Positions 1 through 9,900 of a stretch of DNA of 64,000 nt are shown here, piece by piece. Source of the stretch: Saprospiraceae bacterium (lineage in GTDB: Bacteria; Bacteroidota; Bacteroidia; Chitinophagales; Saprospiraceae). The stretch is taken from contig JAHDEC010000013.1 in NCBI GenBank assembly GCA_020629035.1, positions 1 through 64,000 on the forward strand. The letters are read 5' to 3'. The first letter of the stretch is position 1, and each line of letters begins with the position of its first letter. The notes under the pieces were generated by a model. That model was not told the DNA's origin, made no database searches, and worked only from the letters and a program-made list of their open reading frames with translations. A program made the translations under genes and the position numbers.

Positions 1-260
1 TTGATGTAAAAAATGATCCAGATAAGGTTGAAATTGATTTTATTGAATCAAAAGTAAGTGATCATTCCGGCATAGAAGCCTTACGTGGCATAGCTAATAA
101 ATATCTAGATGCAGGTAAGCAAATAAACCTAGTGCATTTAAGCCCCGAATGTAAAACCTTACTAATGAAAGCTAATCCAAAATGGCAAAAGTACATCATC
201 GACAATGTGGATGATCCTAGGTATTATGTAGTGACGGATAAGTTAGATGTTGAAGTGTAG
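1..260 (+). CDS. SulP-family anion transporter, C-terminal STAS domain (5' end outside window)
   Basis: An open frame runs in from the left edge (first full codon at base 3) and ends at a TAG at 258-260, giving 85 residues. The residues around VEIDFIESKVSDHSGIEAL match the core of a STAS domain as found at the C-terminus of SulP-type sulfate/bicarbonate/anion permeases, including the D-H-S element. The following stretch (INLVHLSPECKTLL, then a tail with DDPRYYVVTD) also fits the end of these transporters. The membrane part lies outside the window, so the substrate cannot be judged. The family call is from recalled motif similarity only. Confidence 0.7.
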   Translation, partial: DVKNDPDKVEIDFIESKVSDHSGIEALRGIANKYLDAGKQINLVHLSPECKTLLMKANPKWQKYIIDNVDDPRYYVVTDKLDVEV

Positions 261-283
261 GAAACTCTTTTAGCTTAACAAGC

Positions 284-350
284 GAATGACAGGTCGGTGA
301 TAATCTAGGCTTGATGATATTAAATAAAATCATAAACTCTCCAGTCATTC
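284..350. repeat. Imperfect inverted repeat between the SulP gene and the decayed barrel gene
   Basis: GAATGACAGG at 284-293 is the near-perfect reverse complement of CCAGTCATTC at 341-350 (nine of ten positions pair), and the match can be extended two bases outward with one mismatch. The 47 bases between are AT-rich. It could be a long-loop terminator for the transporter gene or the remnant of a small non-autonomous element. No convincing target-site duplication is visible. Confidence 0.35.
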
Positions 351-403
351 ACTAACCAGACAAAGCTTGCAAATAAATAAGCTTTCTCACTGATTGTAAC
401 TAA

Positions 404-847
404 ATGAAGAAAATAATCATTTGTTGCGTAGAATAGACAAATGGACAAAATATTTTGTACACGGAAGTCGGGTCTTCAAGTGTCTTACCTACGCTAAATC
501 TTGATGCAAGACTACAGGAAAATTCTCGATTTGGCTATAAATTTGGATTTGGTGCAATTACAAATTTTGGCGACTTAAGTTATTCTATACCTTTCCAATT
601 TAATTATTTGGCAGGTAAAAGAAAAAGAATTGAATTAGGTATGGGTTTTACTTCACTTGTAACAGTAGATTTCGATTCATTTTTATTTGGATCTTTAGCT
701 ATAATGTGGAGACGTCAGTGGAAAAGTGGTTTTAATTTTAGGATAGATATTTCACTAATATTTAGGCTAGGAGATGATAATTTTATTTTTCCTTATCCAG
801 GGTTTTCATTGGGCTATAGACTTAATAATAAAAAATATAGAGAATAA
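404..847 (+). pseudogene. Decayed outer-membrane beta-barrel protein gene (in-frame stop after residue 10)
   Basis: An ATG at 404 starts MKKIIICCVE and is stopped by an in-frame TAG at 434-436. The same frame continues to 847, first as TNGQNILYTEVG and then as a protein of about 135 residues. That protein shows features of small bacteroidete outer-membrane barrels: LNLDARL near the start, FNYLAGKRKRIELGMGFT in the middle and a closing PYPGFSLGYRL with an aromatic end. The signal-peptide core is missing and the stop falls where it should be, as though a short deletion removed the hydrophobic region. A TTG at 455 would allow translation of 130 residues, but without a signal peptide that product could not reach the outer membrane. 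A sequencing error at the stop is possible; it would still leave a very short signal peptide. Confidence 0.55.
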
Positions 848-855
848 TTATAAAA

Positions 856-884
856 AAAGGGTTTGCAAAAAATGCAAACCCTTT
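856..884. terminator. Bidirectional hairpin terminator
   Basis: AAAGGGTTTGC at 856-866 pairs perfectly with GCAAACCCTTT at 874-884 around a seven-base A-rich loop, with an A-run before and T-rich DNA after. It lies between the ends of two convergent genes and can serve both. Confidence 0.8.
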
Positions 885-907
885 ATTTAAATACCGACCG
901 TTTATTC

Positions 908-3900
908 TTATTGTATTGAGATCATTTTCTTAGTCTCTGTAAACTCACCAGCTTCTAACTGATAATAGTAAACATTAGACGCTCCCAATTCACTCTTTTC
1001 TATGACTATTTCGTTTAAGCCTTTTTGATAGTTACCAGAGATGGTTTTAATTACCTTTCCAGCCATATCATAAATGCTTATAGTTGCTTCTTGCGCTCTT
1101 GGTAATTCAAAGGCAATTCTTGTTGCTACCATAAATGGATTTGGTTCATTTTGGTGTAGAACATAACTTATATTTTCACGCTCTATTACCACATCAGCTA
1201 TGCTTAATGAACTTGTGTATGCTTCCGCTTTTGTGTAGCTTGAGTTTACACTGATGGCCTCATTAATATTACCTGATTTAGTAGCTGTAAATCGTAATGA
1301 AATTTCCTTAGCATCTAGATCTATCGGATTAATATCATTCCAACTAAATGTTACATTCTTATCATCCATTACTGCAATATTCTCCTCTCCTATCCAGTCG
1401 TTGTTTTCAAGAATACTTTCGAAGGATAAACCATCAAGCGACAATGTAAACTGGAATCCAAACCATGACTGATCAGTATTAATTGTTAAACTAGTTTCCA
1501 CTAATTCACCCGATTCGAAGGCTTTGTCTTCTACTGATAAATAGAGCTTTTCTTTAGATCTAGTATCCGCTTCTTCTTGAGCGCTTAACTGAACACTGTT
1601 ATTCACATCTCCCATTTTGACAGCTATGAAATCCTCGTCTTCCATATGATTAGTCAAGTTAAATACTTGCAACAACTCATTATAAGCAAATGGGTTCGTC
1701 AGTGTTAATGACTGATGAGCATCCACAAACTGCCAGCTATCTGTATTTGGAAATTCAGCATAAATATTCAAGATTAACTTTCTTATTTCCACTAAATCAA
1801 ATCCAGTAATTAGCTGATCTTCGTTTACATCTGCAGCAATCATCTTGTAAGGTGTTGTTAAATCTCCAAGTCCTAGAATATGTCTTTGGATCATTACGAT
1901 ATCTATAGTTGATACACCATTCAAATGCTCAATATCCTTATTAGCTGTCAAGTTGTAATTATGTCCATGAGGATGCATACTCGTGTCAAAATCTCCATCT
2001 TCATTAGTCATATGAGTTCTTGGATAATCAGGTAATAATGACTCGATGACTACTTGAACATCCTCCACAGACTCTCCTAACTCAGTCTTCACACTACCTA
2101 AGATTCTAGCATTCTCCTCTTCATCACAAAGGTTAGTTTCTGAATTATCAATCAAGTCTAATTCGACAGTACAGAAATCTTTGTTTCCACACTCATCCCA
2201 TACATAGACATCGACTAATATTGGACTTCCAGCATCTACACCAGTAGGAATATCTTGACAAGTAAACGTTCTTTCTGAACATCTAAGGTCTGCATTGTAA
2301 TCAGGATCTTCATCAGGATCCACATCGGTGAAAGTAAATCTTAGTTCTTCCAATTCAGTACAATCATCAAAACTACCTAGATCAAAATCACAAGCCCAAA
2401 GATCTAACTCACCATTGTCCATAAGTGCCGTAGACACATTTAAACAATATGGCGTTGGTGCTTTCTTATCCTCTACAGTAAAGTGTGTCGTTTGAGTGGC
2501 AATGTTACCACAACCATCACTAGCTCTCCACACGACTCTATGCTGGTATTTACTTACTGGAATTGCCTCAGGCAACTTCACCATCACCTCTTCACAACTC
2601 ATCGTAGCTGGAATGTAAAACTCATTAATCGGTGTTCCAAAGTTAGGATCATTTCTAGGAGCTAAAGTGCTAAACTCGTAGTCAAATGTCCAGTCTCCCC
2701 AGATATCAACTTTCACTTCCCACTTAATCCATTCACTCATACACTCTCCTAAAGTATCGCATGCTTTATTTACCAATGTCGGCATACCTTCACACACTAA
2801 TTCCCCTGCATAGCAAGTATCAACTCCTTCCATAATCGGATCTTGATCATCAAAGAACTTCACTACTTGTGTATGTGTCCAAGTACCATATCCTGGATAT
2901 CTCTCTTCTACACATTCATTAAGCACTGTCCAGTTGTTAAGTAACTTGAAACAAGCTCCTTCCTCAAACCAGAAGGTATCTTGTTGTACACTCCATGCTA
3001 TTCTATCACAAGCTGTTCCATCCCAAGTAGGTACCTCAAACTCATAGTTCGTACAAACTAAAGTTTCATCTGCTGGCCAATCAATACTTCCTCCACAATA
3101 TGGAAGCGTTTCATCAGCACACTCACCAAACTCATAGCTACCATCGTCCAGCGGTCCACCCGGCCACGTAGGGTCCCAACAAGATGACCACTCAACATAT
3201 ATTAACTGAGTACATCCGTGTCCACCCCACTGAGTTACTTCATTAGTCACACTATCTCTTTCAATAGCTATATCATATGTTCGTTGGATAGTCCCTTCGT
3301 TACAGAATTCGTCATAATCACCTAGTGGCAAATTATATCGCACTTCTACATCATAATCATGACAAACTGAGTTGTTAGTAGGTACTCCTGTGTGTGTCTG
3401 ATCATCTGGATCCCATCCACAACAAATAGTAACATCTGGAGGACAAACAACATTGGCAAACAACTTATCCTCAACTCTTACATTAATCCAGCTCTCGTTA
3501 AAGTTATCATCTTCAGTATTGAAGATCATATCTGTGCCTGAATCAAATACTCTGAACCATACTTTGTGGATACCAAAGGCAACACCATTCTCGTCAGTCT
3601 GATCTAAATCTTCACAACAGAAGGTTATAAACTCTCCATTATCTGTGTCATTTTCATGATCAAATATTCTTCCTTGGTTGGTGAAGGTGATGTTATTATT
3701 ATATCCATCAACTCCCTCATTAAGACATGATGACCCAGATCCTCTTCTAACCTCAAATCTAACAGGACCACAATTTCCATCATGTGAACCATTATCAAAT
3801 TCTTCTGCAAAAACCTTTGCAATTCCATTTTGTCCATTACTAGTAGTCATTCCTACCACTAAATCTTGTAATGTAATCGGTGTAGGAGGCACATCATCGA

Positions 3901-6900
3901 TCACTGTAATTATTACTGTATCAACAGCTACGTTACCACAGCAATCAAAAGCTTCGTAGTAGAAAGTGTTTTCCCCTTTTGGAACACCAGTCACTGCATA
4001 TGGAGCACCACCTCCTTCATTTACACTATAAATAGTACCCGGACCAGTTACAATGTAATCTGCGAAATGCGTACAATCATCATATAAGTGTTCTGGAGCT
4101 TGGAAAGTAAAATTACCTAAGCAGTTCCAAGGGTCAATGCCCGCTGTATAATCAGCAACCTCTATCACTGGAGGCACATCATCTACGGCTTTAATAATTT
4201 GCTCATAAGTAACAACTTCACCAGTACACCAGTCTAAGAACGTCCATGTACGAGTGATCTTTTTATGATCATTTTCAGGACACTCAAGACAAGCCGCGAA
4301 ATCTAAATCACTATAGCTTGTAAAAATGTTACAAACGTTATTATTTATTGGCTGAGCGTGCATGTTTCCATCACATCCTACTGCGTAAAAGAATGGGTAA
4401 GCATGCTGAACTCCTTCATTGAATTCTACTCGACCTAAGTCACATCCATCCATATCCAAAGTGAGTACATCATCATAATATGTCATAATCGAATCAGGAT
4501 GTGCATCTTGACCACAAGAAAGTGTAACAGTCTTGGAAGGCACTTCGATTCCTCCCATGTCGAATGGCACCAATGTGTAAGTCGCTTTACAAGTATCAGT
4601 AAGTGTATGTGTAGCCCCATCAGCTGCCCCTGCAGACTCAGTAGTTACCCATGTTCTAGTGATTACAATATCTCCACATTTTGGATCATCCTCATTTAAG
4701 TATTCAAACTCATCTCTATATGTTAGTACATAATCATCACCACAATCATTAATTACTGGGTAAGGAAGCAATCCATCAGTAGGGTTTGTATAGACACTGC
4801 TGTTTAGAACACCATCAAACTCAAAGCAATATAAGTAAGCATCAAGATCATCGCAGTTCTCAATGAGCGGTGCCACTTTGTCCTCTATGCATACAACACC
4901 CCAACAGTAATTATCTGTACAAAGGTCTGTTACTTTAAAATCAAGGCATTGCCCGATAAAATTCGGTAAATCTGCATCAGCTATTGGATTACCATCAGCA
5001 TCCATTACTTCTGACATATAGAAAGTCGATAAATAATCTGAAACGTATTCACCACAAATTTCTTCATTCTCACTTTCTAAAAACATGGAGATTCTAGTCT
5101 CAGCAGAACAATCAGCATTGATACTGAAAGAAATAGTGTCATTACAAGCTACAAAGTCTTCGTTATGTACTATAATCTGAACAGGATCAGTATACACACC
5201 ACATCTTTCTCCTAAATCATGATCGGCAAGTACTTCTATTCTGATTTCAGAACAATTTAACTCTCCGAAAGCAGGTACTAAAATATCTTCATCAATGATA
5301 GCTCCATCGACCCCACCTACATCTGTAGATTGAGTATAGATATGTGTCCAAACTCCAGCTAATAAAGCTTCAACTCTGAAGTAGATGGCAGAAGTATTTG
5401 GCGTCAAATGATCAGCCGCTGCTACTGAAGCTTGTACGTTAAAGATAGCATCTGTGCCATCACAAACCATAATAGCCTCAGGCGAAGAAATAATTACTGG
5501 CTCTGGATTAATGTAAACCGTCTCTCTATATTCTGTTTGACATCCTGGATTAGCTGGATCAGCTAAAGTTCCATCAATATTATCGACAAAATCTCCAGTA
5601 AATACCCAATCGATAGTATGAGCTCCGACTCCTAAAACTGCTGGATCAAAATCCGAAGCAGCCAGGGCAGGACCACCATTAATCGATACCGTCATCGTTC
5701 CTGGTAAACCAGAAACTTCTGATGATAATGCTTCAATCGATGCCACTAAGTCTGCTGACTCACACACATCGTCTAAATCTGGCTCTGTGATCACTGGGTA
5801 TTCACAAACATTTCCTATTGCATATTGCTCGCCTGTTGAACTATCATTTATTGGTAATCCAAGATCGTTTTCTAAAGTAACATAGTACCCTACTTTATCT
5901 TGGTGATTGAAGGTTACTGTATAGTCGCAATCTGTTCCGTTGCTGTTCAATGTCGATGTAAAAGGTAAACCAACTAAACTTGCAGGAGTTGATGCTGAAC
6001 CAACTACAATCGTTAATCCACATGTTCCTGTAAATGTTACCGTCTCAGAGAATGTTCCGTCTCCTGCACCATTAGCTGATTGATCAGCATTACATGCACA
6101 TGGATCAGATAAATCATTGTCTGCATATTCTAAACTAATGTTGCAATCACAATCTGGCTTCGCAACACTAAATATTTCGATACATCCATCTTCAGTTTCT
6201 ACCTCAATATCAATCATGGCTCCTGCAAATCCAGATGCCTCCATTGAACTAGCAGATGCTGGTGCATCAAGGACATCATTTCCGCAAGCGGCTACAACTT
6301 CGTAAGAACAAGTTCCAAAGTTTCCTGGAATACAAGCCTCTGTTCTATTAATTACTGGTGCTTGAGCTATAACTGGTCTGGTTATCGTTTCTGTTTCAAA
6401 TAAATCAGTATAACATGATGCGTTAGCGGAAAAATTGAAAGCTAAGTCTGCTGCAGTAAATCCATATTCTATTGCTACTTCTGCTGGATTGCATGTATTA
6501 TTAGGATTTACAACTACTGAACCATTAATACATGTCGTTACACCATCAGCTGCCACGATCCTATAAGTCAGAAGTCCATCAGAACCATCACACCCCGAAG
6601 GCGTAGCTGATACTAAAACTAAATTAGGCTGTGCAGGAGCCACATCAACTTGTTCAGTACCACTTAGGGCTTCAAAACAATCCGCATCACCTGAATCGCC
6701 TGTGATAGCAATTATTTCTGCTAAAGTCCACTCATAATCTATATCTACAGTTACTACTTCACATCCTGTATTTGCTGGTGCATCAAATGTTTTTGTAGCA
6801 CAAACAGTTCCATCTGCAGCTTTTAGATCCACAGATACAACATCTTCAGCTTCACTACATGCAGCACCAACATTATTAGTCACTTCTGTTTCTGGCTGAA

Positions 6901-9900
6901 CTGGATAAACAGTGATTGTTTCTTGATCAGCAACCGCTGTATAACAAGCAATAGCAGCTGGTGCACCAAACAGTGCTTCTAAGTCGGCTACCGTCCACTC
7001 AAATTCAATAGTTTCGTCTATTGATCCACATGCAAAATTTGCAGAAGCATCAAATATCTTCGTATCACAAACGCTTCCATCTACAGCTCTTAATTCTACC
7101 GTTAGCACTTCACCTTCCTCGCTACAAGCCTGATTAATAATCTCAGCTACAAATTCACTCGGATTAGCTGGATAAACGGTTACATCTTCAGCTCCTGATA
7201 CTTCAGTATAACAAGCTAGTGCAGCTGGTGCACCAGTAATCGTCTCTATTTCAGCTACTGTCCAAGCATATGCTATTGATTTCACTGCTGAAGAACAAGT
7301 ATTATTTAATGGAGCATTTTCGGTTTTTGTCGCACAGACTGTTCCGTCGGCTGCTCTTAATTCGATAGTTATGACATCCACTTGCTCACTGCATGCATCA
7401 GCTACATTATCTGTTACAACTGCAACTGGTTGAACTGGGAATACGGTAACATTATCAGATCCAGAAACTGGCAAATAACATAAGTTACCAGCTGGCGCTC
7501 CAGTTAATGCTTCGATTTCAGCCACGGTCCATTCATAATCAATATTTACAGACATGGTTCCACATCCTTCATTTAGGGGAGCAGGATATGATTTAGAGCT
7601 ACATACTGTTCCGTCGGCAGCTTTTAACTGAACCGTAATTGCATTACCTGCACCACTACATACCATTCCAAGGTTATTTGCTACCTCAGCTGTTAATTGT
7701 TGAGGATATACAGTTACTTGCTCTGTTCCTGAAACATCCGCATAACATGAAAGGCTTCCAGGTGCAGCATATAATGTTGCAATTTCTGCTGCTGTCCAAC
7801 CATAATCTATATCTTCTAAAACTCCCGCACAAGTTAAATTAGCTGGAGCTGAATAGTTTTTTGTTGCACACACTGTTCCATCAACTGATTTTAATTCGAC
7901 AGTTACCACGGCTGCTTCTTCCGAGCATGAAGTTCCAACATTAATGGTAACTTCTGTGCTTGGTTGAGCTGGAAATACATTTACTGAGGCACTTCCAGAA
8001 ACCGCAGCATAACAATCCGCAGGAGCATTAGTTAATGCTTGAATTTCTGCAGCTGTCCATTCGTAAGCAATATTTGAAGCTACAACTGCGCACGTATTGT
8101 TAGCAGGTGCATCATACATTTTTGTATCACAAACAGTACCATCTACCGACTTAAGTACTACGGTAATTACACCTGTTTCTTCGCTACAAGCATCACCTAC
8201 ATTGGTCATTACCTCAGCAGTATGTTGTGCTGGATAAATATTTACAGAAGCATCTCCACTCACATCTACATAACAATTAACAGCAGAACCCGACAAGGTT
8301 TGTATCTCCGCTGCTGTCCAAGCGTATGCTATATCTTCTGCTCCTGCTGCACATGAATTATTTGCTGGAGCATTATACATTTTTTCGTTACAAACTGTTC
8401 CATCTCCTGCTAGGAGTTGTACAGTAATTACATTTGTTTCTTCACTACATGCATCTAATACATTGTTTGATACATTAGCTGTAAATTGTTGAGGTGCTAC
8501 ATTAACTGCTTCCGTACCAGTTACTGCTGAATAGCATGCTAAAGCTGCAGGTGCACCCGTGATTGTTTCGATTTCTGCAACAGTCCATTCATAGGCTACA
8601 TCTTCTGCAATTACTTCACAAGTCATATTAGCTGAAGCATCGTACATTTTAGTAGCACAAACAGTTCCATCTAAAGATCTTAACTCTACTGTTATCACGT
8701 TAGTTGCCTCACTACAAACATCCCCTTCGTTATTTGTTACCACTGCTACAGGCTGAGCCGGATATATTGTCATATCTTCTGAGCCAGTTAAGTCAGTATA
8801 GCAATCTGCAGAACCACCTGTGATGCTCGCAATATTTGCTGCATTCCATAGGTAACCTACACTTTCAAGTGATGAACCACAAGTCATATTAAAGGATGCT
8901 GGCACTTCTAAGACATCACAAACACTTCCGTTTGCTGCTCTCATTTCTACTGTCATAACATTTGCCTGACCACTGCATGCTTCCGTCTCTACATTAGTTA
9001 TTACTGCTGTAGGTTGAGCCGGCGCTATATTTACCGTTCCAATAGTTCCAGATAAAATCGGCGTATCTGTATTCCAGCAGTTAATTTGATAGGTAAATTC
9101 AATTGGTAATAAATCACAAGCTTCATTAACATAATTGGCAAGTAAGTTTCCAGCATTAGGTCCAAATTCCCAATCATTAAAAGGACCAAAGGTGTTACCC
9201 ATATCATCAGAAACGTAAATATCAACATCGGCACCATCACTATTGTCAACCCCTATATTTAAGGCAAACGCTACACCTGAACAAGCTTCTGCATCTACTT
9301 CATTTATATCTATGGTTAGACAATCTGCCGAGCAAACAAAAGAAGGATCACAGGTTGCATTGAAGTCTTCTTCGAATATTTGTTCGCATGGAGTTCCAGC
9401 GAAAAACGTGGTTGGCCCATAAGATAATGTAGCTGCTACAGCTCCTCCAGTACAATCCTCATCTAAATCACCAGCTGTTCCTAGCACCATATCACAGACC
9501 GTGCCATCTGGAGCTAGAACTTCATAAATACCATTAGTTACATTATCACAAAGTGGTGCTTCAAAATTGCTTGTTAGTGTCGGATATACCGTTAATGTAT
9601 GTGTATTTGCTGCTGGAGTAATATCTGAATCATCGACCAAACATATGATCGTAGCTGTGTATACGACTGTTTCTTCGTCACAACCCATAGGCTCTACTGG
9701 CACGGTTGGATCTGGAGTCCATGTTACTTCGACACCATAATCTAATGATGGATCAGTTAATAAATCTCCAGCTGCTGGTAATGATGGCATAGCACTACCA
9801 CAAGCCATTTCCAATGGATCTACATAATCTACTGATGTTGGACATGTACATAATTCACAATCTATCATATCAGTACTTGCGAAAGGCCCTTGAGGGCAAG

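Noticed and set aside
6385-9026. Regular ~264-bp repeats that might suggest a CRISPR-like or satellite array
   Set aside because: The period is far too long, the units are in one coding frame and differ throughout; this is a protein repeat.
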